Source of the DNA: Thermoplasmata archaeon
Lineage (GTDB): Archaea > Thermoplasmatota > Thermoplasmata > RBG-16-68-12
Direction of reading: 5' to 3'
Length of the DNA stretch: 64,000 nt
Assembly (NCBI GenBank): GCA_036395115.1
Contig: DASWDU010000016.1
Coordinates: forward strand, 23,015 to 87,014
The position numbers were made by a program, and so were the translations under genes. This document shows positions 43,970 to 51,463 of this stretch, piece after piece. The notes under the pieces are model-generated. The model was not told the DNA's origin, did no database searches, and worked only from the letters and a program-made list of their open reading frames with translations. The stretch's first letter is position 1. Each line of letters starts with the position of its first letter.

Positions 43970-43980
43970 GGAGGGAGGTG
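43970..43980 (+). promoter_or_regulatory. Strong Shine-Dalgarno site before a 24-residue frame
   Basis: GGAGGGAGGTG ends 8 nt before ATG 43989. A TATA-like TGTATAACG sits at 43931-43939, about 55 nt before the start, which leaves room for a leader with this site. Few genes in the window have so strong a match. Confidence 0.5.
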
Positions 43981-43988
43981 AGAAGCGA

Positions 43989-44063
43989 ATGGATCCAAGA
44001 GGATTTATCATGGTGGTCATAGCAGTTATCGTGGGACTCATGATCTGGGCACTCGTAGGCTAG
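43989..44063 (+). CDS. Tiny single-span membrane peptide (24 residues)
   Basis: The 24-residue frame MDPRGFIMVV..MIWALVG is a short polar head and one membrane span, with the strong ribosome-binding site above and a TATA-like box in front. No family is known to me. Such miniproteins often regulate larger membrane proteins. It is inferred from signal strength alone; I cannot exclude chance. Confidence 0.4.
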   Translation: MDPRGFIMVVIAVIVGLMIWALVG

Positions 44064-44272
44064 TGACGGACTGCACTGCCTCCATCCTGCCCGGTTCTGT
44101 GCGTGCCTTGGACCGCCGGCCGGGAGGCTGCCAGCGGTCGTCGACGGGAGGGCTTCCCAAACAGGCTCGGTCTGTCAGCCGAGCCGCTGCCGAACCGGAC
44201 ACGGTCGACATAGCGTAGTTGGACGACCGCGGGTCTGCAGATCACGAGGCGCGACGAGTGCGAGGGACAACG

Positions 44273-44307
44273 GCGAAACGATGCGCTTCGCGGATTCATA
44301 GACCGAA
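44273..44307 (+). repeat. Inverted-repeat module, partial copy D
   Basis: Contains the 5' hairpin (arms GCGAA and TTCGC at 44273-44291) and the left arm TCATAGACCGAA (44296-44307) as in copy C, but the loop and right arm are missing. It lies just past the 3' end of the thiolase gene. The 209 nt before it (44064-44272) hold no gene that I see. Confidence 0.5.
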
Positions 44308-44322
44308 TTTTCACCTTACAAA

Positions 44323-45492
44323 TCAAGGCCGCTCGACGATCATCGATACCGCATTACCGCCGCCGAGGCATAAGGTCGCGAGGCCTCGCTTCGCGTTGCG
44401 GTCTTTCATCGCGTACATGAGGGTCGTGAGCACGCGCGCGCCGCTGCAGCCGATCGGGTGGCCGAGCGCGACCGCGCCGCCGTTGACGTTGAACTTGTCG
44501 TGCGGGATCCCGAGCTCGCGCATCACCACGAGGCTCGCGGCGGCGTACGCCTCGTTGTGCTCGAACAGGTCGATGTCCTCGACCGAGAAGCCGGTCTGCT
44601 TCAGGAGCTTCCGGACGCCGGGGATCGGCGCTTCCATGACCGACTCCGGCTTCACGCCGACCGTGTTGTACGTGACGACGCGGGCGAGCGGCTTCACGCC
44701 GTGGCGCTCTGCCGCGGCCTCGGACATCACGACCATCGCCGCCGCCCCGTCGCTTAACTGCGACGCATTCCCGGCCGTCACCTGACCGCCCTCCCGGAAC
44801 ACCGGCGGGAGCCTCGCGAGCTTCTCGAGGGAAGTGTCCGTTCGGATGCCCTCGTCGACTTCGACGCGGTTCGCGCCGGGGACCTCGACGGGGATGATCT
44901 GCTCCTTGAACCGGCCTTCCTGGGTCGCGGCGGCCGCGCGCCGCTGGCTCTCGAACGCGAAGCGGTCCATCTCTTCGCGCGTGACGTGGAACTTCTCTGC
45001 CACGATCTCGCCCGTGATGCCCATGTGGAACTGGTTGTACGCGTCCCAGAGGCCGTCGCTCACCATCGCGTCGACGAACGGGACGTTGTTGATCCCGGTG
45101 CCCCAGCGGGCCTCCTTCACCAGGTATGGGGCTCGGCTCATCGACTCCATCCCGCCCGCGAGGAGGATCTCCGCGGAGCCGGCGCGGATCATGTCCGAGG
45201 CGAACATGACCGCCTGCAACCCGGAGCCGCAGACCTTGTTGATCGTCACCGCTCCGACGCGGTCCGGCAGTCCACCGAAGAGTGCGGCTTGCCGCGCCGG
45301 GTTCTGCCCGAGGCCTGCCGCGATCACATTGCCCATGAGGACCTCCTCGATGTCCGCGGGCACGAGCCCCGTGCGGTTCACCGCCTCCGCGACGACCGTG
45401 CTCCCGAGCCGCACCGCCTCGACGTTCCGGAACGCCCGCCCGTACTTGCCCACCGGGGTCCGACAGGCACCGGCGATCACGACATCGGTCAG
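44323..45492 (-). CDS. Thiolase (acetyl-CoA C-acetyltransferase)
   Basis: A 389-residue thiolase, acting in fatty-acid degradation or isoprenoid precursor formation. It has the nucleophile Cys88 in NKVCGSGLQAVMF, the GGMESMSRAPYL block, GGAVALGHPIGCSGARV with the catalytic His, and CLGGGNAV with the second Cys. The frame has no ATG at the expected place: the natural N-terminus TDVVIAGACRTP is preceded by CTG (45492), with GAGG seven nt upstream. GTG 45480 is the first usual start and would cut four residues. In archaea the gene is normally next to HMG-CoA synthase and a DUF35 protein; neither is here, so a degradative role may be more likely. Confidence 0.9.
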   Translation of the reverse strand: MTDVVIAGACRTPVGKYGRAFRNVEAVRLGSTVVAEAVNRTGLVPADIEEVLMGNVIAAGLGQNPARQAALFGGLPDRVGAVTINKVCGSGLQAVMFASDMIRAGSAEILLAGGMESMSRAPYLVKEARWGTGINNVPFVDAMVSDGLWDAYNQFHMGITGEIVAEKFHVTREEMDRFAFESQRRAAAATQEGRFKEQIIPVEVPGANRVEVDEGIRTDTSLEKLARLPPVFREGGQVTAGNASQLSDGAAAMVVMSEAAAERHGVKPLARVVTYNTVGVKPESVMEAPIPGVRKLLKQTGFSVEDIDLFEHNEAYAAASLVVMRELGIPHDKFNVNGGAVALGHPIGCSGARVLTTLMYAMKDRNAKRGLATLCLGGGNAVSMIVERP

Positions 45493-45528
45493 GGAGATTC
45501 CTCTATGCCAGGCAACGAGTGAGTCGGA

Positions 45529-45540
45529 GGATATTGAAGG
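45529..45540 (-). promoter_or_regulatory. TATA box of the thiolase gene
   Basis: The minus strand reads CCTTCAATATCC, 38-48 nt before the proposed start. Confidence 0.4.
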
Positions 45541-45657
45541 TGTCGTCAAGACGACGGCCGCGCCTACGTGCAGGATGCATGCACGCGCCCGCCTTATCCC
45601 GACGGGACGCCGCTCCGCCGACCGACCCGCCTCGGAGAGGCGGGCGAGGTGCGAACG

Positions 45658-46461
45658 ATGGGAAACGGAATCAAACTGGGGCCGCGCGCGATGATCTGCG
45701 TGGCGGTCTTGTTGGCGGCGAGCGCGGTGGGCGTCCTGACGCCTACCCTGAGCAACACGGTGTCGAAGGACGTACAGGTGACGGGCTTCGCCGTCACGCT
45801 GTCGGTCGACGGCGTCCCCGATTCCGTGGCCCCCGGGGACGTCTTCCGGGTCGTGGCGACGATGGCGAGCAACGCGAACCGGCCCGTCCCGGCGGTCCTG
45901 CGGATGGAGGTCCGGAACCCGAACACGACGACGCCGGGCGAGCTGACCGTGTACGCGGGTTGCGGCGCGGAGGAGGTCGTCTCCGGGACGCGGCTGCTCT
46001 ACTACATCGGCTGGCACGGCCCGCTCCTCGCCCCGAAGGGCGTGGCCTTCGGCGAGGGCACGAGCCTCGCGGACGTGGACCGGGCGATCGGCGCGGCGGA
46101 GTACTGGCCCTCCGTGCTCCACGAGATCCAGGATCGGGACCCGGCGGGCTACGAGTCCCTCGTCGACCCCGGACTGAACGCCTCCGCGGGCGTCCGGAAT
46201 TCCGGATCGGCCCTCCTGAAGGCGCTGAACTACTACGCGATGGTCGGCTCCGGGAATCCGGACAGCTCGAACCTTGCCGACTGGACGCTCACGACGGTCT
46301 TCGCCGACCGCTTCGTCGCGTTCGGGGGAGCCCCGCAAGACGGCTTCCTCGTGGAGATCCACCCGCAGTCCCGCGGCAGCTTCGCGTTCAAGTTCTGGGC
46401 CGAGCGGCCGGACGGACTCGGGATTCCCCACCACCCCACCTACACCTGCGGGCCGCTGTGA
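45658..46461 (+). CDS. Hypothetical exported protein with N-terminal membrane anchor
   Basis: A 267-residue protein with a basic head and one hydrophobic segment (residues 11-30, MICVAVLLAASAVGVLTPTL), then a large extracytoplasmic part: an Ig-like stretch (VTLSVDGVPDSVAPGDVFRVVATM) and a longer mixed domain with NTTT and NASAG sites. The layout resembles SipW-type or archaellum-adjacent surface proteins, but the family is unknown. ATG 45658 has GGCGAGGTG upstream as a ribosome-binding site. Confidence 0.68.
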   Translation: MGNGIKLGPRAMICVAVLLAASAVGVLTPTLSNTVSKDVQVTGFAVTLSVDGVPDSVAPGDVFRVVATMASNANRPVPAVLRMEVRNPNTTTPGELTVYAGCGAEEVVSGTRLLYYIGWHGPLLAPKGVAFGEGTSLADVDRAIGAAEYWPSVLHEIQDRDPAGYESLVDPGLNASAGVRNSGSALLKALNYYAMVGSGNPDSSNLADWTLTTVFADRFVAFGGAPQDGFLVEIHPQSRGSFAFKFWAERPDGLGIPHHPTYTCGPL

Positions 46462-46474
46462 CCGTCGGCGGCCC

Positions 46475-46486
46475 ATTTTTATTTTT
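46475..46486 (+). terminator. T-rich terminator candidate
   Basis: ATTTTTATTTTT follows the exported protein gene by 14 nt. It is too close to the next ATG (46495) to be that gene's TATA box, so termination of the upstream gene is the better reading. Confidence 0.4.
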
Positions 46487-46494
46487 CAATTGGG

Positions 46495-47619
46495 ATGGAA
46501 GTCGAGACGAAAGTTGATGCACCGACGGGCCTTGGCCCGGCCGTGGACTTCCCGACCTTCGAGCACCTGCACTATTACGACCGGGTGCGGGACGTCCGGC
46601 TGAACATCTCCTATTCGAACGTGCAGCAATTCACCTTCGGGGAATTCCACCGGGAGCTGCCGAACGACCTCGACCTGAACTGGACGAACACGAACGGCCC
46701 GGAGGCGCTCCGGAAGATGATCGCGAGCCGTCACGGGACGCGTGCCGATCGCGTCCTCATGACGACCGGCGCCACCGAGGGCAACTTTCTCGTGAACGCG
46801 TCGCTGGTGCGGCCGGGCGACCGGGTCCTCGTCGACTCGCCGACGTACTCGCCGTTGCGGGACGTGCCGACCGGACTCGGTGCGGACGTGATCCGAATTC
46901 CGCGAAGCTGCGACGATGGATGGCAGCTCGACCTCGAGCGGTGGAGGGAGGAAGCGAAGCAGGGGGCTCGGTTGCTCGTATTCGCCAACCTGGGCAACCC
47001 GACCTCGGCCGCCCTTTCGAAGTCGGAGATCCAGGAACTGGCGGACATCGCCCGAGATTCCGGCGGATACGTGCTCGTCGACGAGACGTTTCGAGAACTC
47101 GCGTTTGACAAGACGCCCCCCAGCGCCGCCACGTTCGGTCCCAGGATGATTGCCCTTTCGACGGTGACCAAGGTGTGCGGACTCGGGACGCTCCGATCCG
47201 GGTGGGTCGTCGCCGATCCGGACCTATTGGAGCGGTTCGGCCGCCTGAAAGACTACACGTCGGGCGGAAATTCGGCGCTCGGTCAGTTGCTCGCAAGCTG
47301 GGCGCTCGAACGATGGGACTTCTTCCTCGATCGAGCGAAGCGCATCTTGACCCGGAACCGCATGCTCGTGAGCGAGGCGCTGGCGGAGATGCCGGCCCTC
47401 CAAGGAGATGTTCCGCCGTGGGGTACCGTCCTCTTCCCCCACAGCACGGTCGATGTCCCCGCCCTCGGGGAGACCCTTCAAGGGAAGTTCAAGACCGTGA
47501 TCGCGCAAGGCCGGTTCTTCGGGCTGGACGATCACTTCCGCCTTGGGTTGGGCGGCGACACGGACGAGTTGCAACAGGGCCTCGAGAACCTTCGGAAGGC
47601 ACTCCGAGCAGCCTCATAG
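46495..47619 (+). CDS. Class I/II PLP aminotransferase
   Basis: A 374-residue fold-type I PLP enzyme. It has the NTNGPEALRKMIASRHG start region, TTGATEGNFLVNASLVRPGDRVL, the VFANLGNPTSAAL and YVLVDETFRELAF blocks, and the Schiff-base Lys in TVTKVCGLGTLRSGWV. The final RLGLGGDTDELQQGLENL binds the substrate carboxylate. The amino acid is unknown. The stop is 6 nt from the stop of the convergent DUF2148 gene. Confidence 0.88.
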   Translation: MEVETKVDAPTGLGPAVDFPTFEHLHYYDRVRDVRLNISYSNVQQFTFGEFHRELPNDLDLNWTNTNGPEALRKMIASRHGTRADRVLMTTGATEGNFLVNASLVRPGDRVLVDSPTYSPLRDVPTGLGADVIRIPRSCDDGWQLDLERWREEAKQGARLLVFANLGNPTSAALSKSEIQELADIARDSGGYVLVDETFRELAFDKTPPSAATFGPRMIALSTVTKVCGLGTLRSGWVVADPDLLERFGRLKDYTSGGNSALGQLLASWALERWDFFLDRAKRILTRNRMLVSEALAEMPALQGDVPPWGTVLFPHSTVDVPALGETLQGKFKTVIAQGRFFGLDDHFRLGLGGDTDELQQGLENLRKALRAAS

Positions 47620-47625
47620 TCCATC

Positions 47626-48270
47626 TCATGCACCCGCCGGTCGCGCTCCGACTGTTGACAGCGCTTCGAAGTCGACCTGAGGAATCTTCTTGTCGAAAAA
47701 AATACTCTTGTGAGACACGCTCATCGACAGCGCGACGGCCAGGTCCGACTGAATGACCCCGAGATGCCTCGCGGCCGCGGCGACTCGGGTCTGGCAGCGG
47801 GTGTCCACGTTGTTCATGCTCGCGAGTTTCGCGGCGGATCCCACCGCAATCCCTAGGTCCACACAGCGAAGCTGGCAAATGGGTCCGAGGAATTCCCAAT
47901 CCTCGGACTCCTGGACATGATGGGCCGGAGTGGCCCGCAGGAATTCGTTGCAGGTGCCGTAACCGCACGCGCCGCAGTCGTACATCGGCGGGTACCACTT
48001 CTCCAGTCCGATGAATAAAATCAGATCGACCTTCTCCGTGGTGTCGGCGTCGCGGAAGAAAATGGGGTTCTTCAGTTTCGTTCCCCGAGCCCGAAGCCAT
48101 TCCGCGAGGCGGTGGAGCGTTTCCTTGTCCTTGACGATCGTGGTCTCAATGAAGGGCCTGGATCCTTTGAGGAACAGCTGCCCTCCGCTCTTTGGAGCGG
48201 TCATCGCGCTGACGGCGCACATCTTCGCGACGTTTTCCACCACTTCTGTGAACATCTCGTTCTGGTCCAT
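47626..48270 (-). CDS. DUF2148 ferredoxin-domain protein
   Basis: A 214-residue protein of the DUF2148/COG4739 group, found in methanogens and other anaerobes and said to hold an iron-sulfur site. It has the DCGACGYGTCNEF motif (about 99-111) and a later CQLRC pair; the N-terminus has ENVAKMCAVSAMTAPKSGGQLFL. No function is established for the family. It is the third gene of a ChrB - YncE - DUF2148 unit, with 18 nt to the YncE gene. Confidence 0.85.
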   Translation of the reverse strand: MDQNEMFTEVVENVAKMCAVSAMTAPKSGGQLFLKGSRPFIETTIVKDKETLHRLAEWLRARGTKLKNPIFFRDADTTEKVDLILFIGLEKWYPPMYDCGACGYGTCNEFLRATPAHHVQESEDWEFLGPICQLRCVDLGIAVGSAAKLASMNNVDTRCQTRVAAAARHLGVIQSDLAVALSMSVSHKSIFFDKKIPQVDFEALSTVGARPAGA

Positions 48271-48288
48271 CCGTCACCACTCCATCGG

Positions 48289-49215
48289 TCACTCGTCTTG
48301 ACATGCCGCCGCCCGGTGGGTGGCAGGCAGGAAGGCGTACACCTTGTTTTCCTGTTGGTCGATCGCCAATGTGTGGGCTCCCTTCTCCGTCGGCACGGTT
48401 TCGAGGAGCTTCATGCGCCTCGCGTCGAAGACATCGATCACTCCAGGGTCTCCGACGGCGACGTAGACACGGTTCAGCGCGGCGTTGAAGTAAACAACGT
48501 CCGGCGCGCCGCTGAGTTCCCCAACCGACCGGACCTCCCCCGAGTCTACGTCGACCGCGACCAGCTTCCCTCCGTCACAGGCGCAGAAGAGCTGTCTCCC
48601 GCGCGGGTCGAGGTCGAGGCCATGGGGTCCCTTGGCGGGAATCTCGTAGGCCTCCCGAGTTCCCGAAGGACTCTTCGCATCGATTCGCACGATGAGCGGC
48701 GGATCCGCGATATTCAGGTAGAAAGCAGCCGTCGGCCCGTCGTGCACGGCCCACCGAGGGCGCCCCGGAAGCACCACGGTACCGGTGACGGCCTTCTGGT
48801 CGACATCGACCAGCGAAACGGTCGAGGAGTTCCGGACGCCTGCATCGCCAACATTCGCCACGAGTAAGAGACCGCGCGAGGGATCGAAGGCGAGCCCATT
48901 GGGGCGAATGCCCACGGCAAGTCTCACCATTTCCTCCCCGCTGTCCGCGGCGAAAATGCTAACCGTGTTCTCTGCACGATTTGCGGCGAACATGAGATTG
49001 CGCTCATCCGATACGAGGACGCCCGCGACTCCCTTCAGTCCGGGAATCGACCGGAGGAATCGATTGGAGAGAGAGTCCACGACATCGACACAATCGTTCG
49101 AAGTGTGGGCGACGTAGAGCCTGAAGGAAGCACGATGGACCGCGGCATGATCGAAACCGCCATCCTTCGCATGCGCGGGAAGCTCGACATAGCCCAAGAG
49201 CCGGAGACCCATCAA
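48289..49215 (-). CDS. YncE-like seven-bladed beta-propeller protein
   Basis: A 308-residue propeller with repeats of the type LYVAHTSNDCVDVVD, LMFAANRAENTVSIFAADSGE and LLLVANVGDAG..VSLVDV, as in YncE/YVTN proteins. YVTN proteins bind DNA, surface ligands or cofactors. Signal peptide: none, so it is probably cytoplasmic. The start overlaps the ChrB stop by 4 nt, so they are translated together. The C-terminus has a Cys (AAACQDE). Confidence 0.84.
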   Translation of the reverse strand: MMGLRLLGYVELPAHAKDGGFDHAAVHRASFRLYVAHTSNDCVDVVDSLSNRFLRSIPGLKGVAGVLVSDERNLMFAANRAENTVSIFAADSGEEMVRLAVGIRPNGLAFDPSRGLLLVANVGDAGVRNSSTVSLVDVDQKAVTGTVVLPGRPRWAVHDGPTAAFYLNIADPPLIVRIDAKSPSGTREAYEIPAKGPHGLDLDPRGRQLFCACDGGKLVAVDVDSGEVRSVGELSGAPDVVYFNAALNRVYVAVGDPGVIDVFDARRMKLLETVPTEKGAHTLAIDQQENKVYAFLPATHRAAACQDE

Positions 49216-49676
49216 GTCGCGTGCTCCAGCTTGGCGTTGCCCTCGACCTTGAGTTTGCAGTACGCATAGAGCGCATCGTACGCGGGGAACTGAAGCCGCA
49301 TGTTCTCGAAATCGTCCTTCGCATTCGCTCGGAACCCCAGAGCCATCGCCTCGAGCCCCGCACCCTCGGCACGTCGCGTCCGCGGAGCCGCATCCGCCGT
49401 GCGCACGATTTCGGCCATGTCGAGGAGCGCCGGATCCGAGAGCTTGTACTTCCTGATGATCGCGTCAAAGCTGCATCGCTCGTCGCCTCCCTCCTTGTAG
49501 TGGAACAGCTCGGCGCCGGGACTGTCGTAGGGGATCGCACTCTGTGTCTTCGCGACCTCCAAGACTTTCTCCCGAGGCACGAACAGGAACTCTGCCTTCG
49601 GATCGACGAATTTCGTGATGAGCCAGGGACACGCGATTCGATCCACCTTTGCCTTCTCTCGGGTTACCCATTTCAT
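49212..49676 (-). CDS. ChrB-domain (chromate resistance) protein
   Basis: A 154-residue protein matching the C-terminal ChrB domain (Chrome_Resist): KWVTREKAKVDRIACPWLITKFVDPKAEFLFVP and the Cys-containing GDERCSFDAIIRKYKL. In bacteria the domain is fused to other parts of ChrB, the regulator of the ChrA chromate exporter, or is found alone in metal-resistance clusters; a heme-binding or DNA-binding activity has been discussed. No ChrA is in the window. ATG 49676 is the natural start. It is the first gene of a three-gene operon. Confidence 0.85.
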   Translation of the reverse strand: MKWVTREKAKVDRIACPWLITKFVDPKAEFLFVPREKVLEVAKTQSAIPYDSPGAELFHYKEGGDERCSFDAIIRKYKLSDPALLDMAEIVRTADAAPRTRRAEGAGLEAMALGFRANAKDDFENMRLQFPAYDALYAYCKLKVEGNAKLEHAT

Positions 49677-49718
49677 CGAAGCCCTCCCAAATCCGACCAC
49701 CAAGCAGGCAGCACATCT

Positions 49719-49731
49719 ATGTATATTTTCA
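49719..49731. promoter_or_regulatory. Shared TATA element of the ChrB operon and divergent MFS gene
   Basis: ATGTATATTTTCA on the plus strand is about 33 nt before ATG 49760; on the minus strand TGAAAATATACAT is about 45 nt before ATG 49676. It is the only AT-rich stretch between the two divergent genes. Confidence 0.6.
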
Positions 49732-49759
49732 CGTCCTCGCGGCGCGCGGCGTTCGAAGC

Positions 49760-50977
49760 ATGGTGCTCCGCACGGGGAGATTTGTGGGCCTCGGAGACTG
49801 GATCGATCGGGACGGGAAGCTCATCTTCCTCGAGAAGACGGTCCGAACGGTCCCCTACGGCTTCCTCGGAGTCATCTTTGGTGTCTACCTCGCCCAACTC
49901 GGCTTCACTCCCGTCGCCATCGGAATCGTCCTGACCGCGACCGTCCTCAGCAGCGCGCTCTACACGCTCGTGATCAGCTTCCTTGCGGATCGTATCGGCC
50001 GGAGGAAAACGCTCGTCTTCTTCGCCCTTGCCGATGTCGTGGCGGGTGCCCTCCTCTTTGGCGCGAGGGATTGGTGGGCCCCGGTCTTGGCCGGCATCGT
50101 TGGGAACATGACGGTCGGGGCAGGAGAAGTCGGTCCGTTCCTTTCGCTCGAGACGGCGATCCTCCCGCGAACGTGTCACGCCGATCGACGGACCCTTGCG
50201 TTCAGCGTGTACAACCTGGTCGGATACGGAGCGTCCTCGGCCGGGGCGCTCCTCGCAGGCCTCCCGAACTACATCGGGTATTCGCCGCTTTTCCTGGGGT
50301 ACATGATCTCGGGCCTCCTCGGCGCCGCGTTCTACTCCCGCTTGTCGAGCCATGTCGAGCCGGACGCGGGCCGCGCCCGAGGCTCCGCCATATCCCCCCG
50401 CGGTCGCCCCATCGTGGTCAAGCTGTCGGCCCTCTTTGCGGTGGACTCGTTCGGCGGCGGGTTCATCGGGCAGAGCCTCCTCTCCTACTACTTCTACCTC
50501 CGGTTCGGGCTGGATCTTTCCACGCTCGGGGCCATCTTCTTTGCGACGCAGCTTGTGACCGCGTTGTCCTTCCTCCTGGCCGAGCGGATCGCGCGGAAGG
50601 TCGGCTTGTTGCGGACGATGGTCTTCACCCACGTGCCCTCGAACGTGTTGCTCATCGCCGTCGCGTTCGCCCCGACGGCCGCGAGCGCCGTCGCTCTTCT
50701 CCTGGGTCGACAGTCGTTGTCGCAGATGGATGTGCCGACGAGGCAATCGTACGTCATGTCAATCGTGGACGAACAAGACCGAACCGCGGCGGCGGGCCTC
50801 ACGAGCGCAACGCGCACGGTCTCTTCGTCGATCAGTCCATCGCTGGCGGGCTACGCCTTGGCGAACCTCTGGCTCGGGACCCCGCTGGTGGCCGCCGGGT
50901 CCCTCAAGTTGGCGTACGACCTGTTGATTTACGGGAACTTTCGCAAGGTCCGGCCTCCAGAGGAGCTCGCGAAGTGA
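49760..50977 (+). CDS. MFS transporter
   Basis: A 405-residue, twelve-span major facilitator. It has the family motif between helices 2 and 3 (FLADRIGRRKTLVFF) and its half-repeat in the second half (LAERIARKVGLLRTMVF). Substrate is unknown. Sharing a promoter with the ChrB operon suggests a role in the same response, for example export of a toxic anion. The first ATG after the TATA box is 49760. The stop is 29 nt from a tRNA-like gene on the other strand. Confidence 0.86.
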   Translation: MVLRTGRFVGLGDWIDRDGKLIFLEKTVRTVPYGFLGVIFGVYLAQLGFTPVAIGIVLTATVLSSALYTLVISFLADRIGRRKTLVFFALADVVAGALLFGARDWWAPVLAGIVGNMTVGAGEVGPFLSLETAILPRTCHADRRTLAFSVYNLVGYGASSAGALLAGLPNYIGYSPLFLGYMISGLLGAAFYSRLSSHVEPDAGRARGSAISPRGRPIVVKLSALFAVDSFGGGFIGQSLLSYYFYLRFGLDLSTLGAIFFATQLVTALSFLLAERIARKVGLLRTMVFTHVPSNVLLIAVAFAPTAASAVALLLGRQSLSQMDVPTRQSYVMSIVDEQDRTAAAGLTSATRTVSSSISPSLAGYALANLWLGTPLVAAGSLKLAYDLLIYGNFRKVRPPEELAK

Positions 50978-51006
50978 CGCCCCGCCGGCCGCATGCCGGA
51001 GAAGAG

Positions 51007-51079
51007 CGGGCACGGAGGGATTCGAACCCCCGTCCTAGGCTCCGAAGGCCCATAGCCTAGTCCAAACTGTCTGAGGCCC
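51007..51079 (-). tRNA. tRNA-like gene, anticodon loop TCG (Arg); 5' half degenerate
   Basis: 73 nt with a good T arm (GGGGG TTCGAAT CCCTC) and a canonical anticodon arm, TGGGC-CTTCGGA-GCCTA, whose loop is identical to that of the tRNA-Arg next to it. The acceptor stem pairs only at positions 1-4 and 6 (mismatches at 5 and 7), and the D arm is not convincing. It may be a decayed or diverged copy, or have an intron or other unusual structure. The 3' half is solid, the 5' half is not. Confidence 0.5.
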
Positions 51080-51101
51080 GTAAACCCCCATGGGGGGAAT
51101 A

Positions 51102-51175
51102 CGCCCGCTTGGGGATTTGAACCCCACTCGCCGGGTCCGAAGCCCGGTAGTCTATCCAGGCTAACCTAAGCGGGC
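51102..51175 (-). tRNA. tRNA-Arg (TCG)
   Basis: 74 nt with a perfect 7-bp acceptor (GCCCGCT/AGCGGGC) and discriminator G, anticodon stem CCGGG/CCCGG with loop CTTCGGA (anticodon TCG, reading CGA), and T arm GGGGT-TCAAATC-CCC. CCA is not encoded. A palindrome CCCCCATGGGGG lies between this gene and the tRNA-like one. Confidence 0.9.
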
Positions 51176-51463
51176 GAGCCCCGGATGGCCCCCACCCCTT
51201 GATGAGCCTAACCGTCCCGAACTGGTTCGACACGACGGCAAACGTCTGGACTTCGCAAGTGTGAGGACTCCAAGGTGGTTCGTTGCGTCGCGGGAGTGGT
51301 AACGACCTGAACCTGTTTGGTGGGCCAGGCGCACCTTTTAGGAGGACTTGAAAATACGTGATACCGGCATGCTCCTCCCGGCTGAGCAGGACGCGAGCCC
51401 AACTGTACGAATCTGCACCAATCGATTGAATACGCCGCGGGGTCTAGAGCGGTTTGGGCAAGT
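51176..51463. other. Intergenic stretch upstream of the sensor gene
   Basis: 288 nt with no gene that I can support. It should hold the promoter of the minus-strand tRNA-Arg and, at 51424-51433 (GATTGAATAC), a weak TATA box about 35 nt before the sensor start. Confidence 0.4.

Noticed and set aside
45493..46476. Upstream extension of the thiolase frame by about 330 codons
   Set aside because: It is antisense to the exported protein gene; the thiolase family begins at about 45492.
46471..46490. TATA box of the aminotransferase at 46495
   Set aside because: The A/T-rich run is only 9-20 nt before the ATG, too close for a transcript that includes the start, so I call it a terminator candidate.
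51082..51097. Palindrome CCCCCATGGGGG as a terminator
   Set aside because: It is a hairpin between two tRNA genes but no T-run follows on either strand, so I do not annotate it as a terminator.
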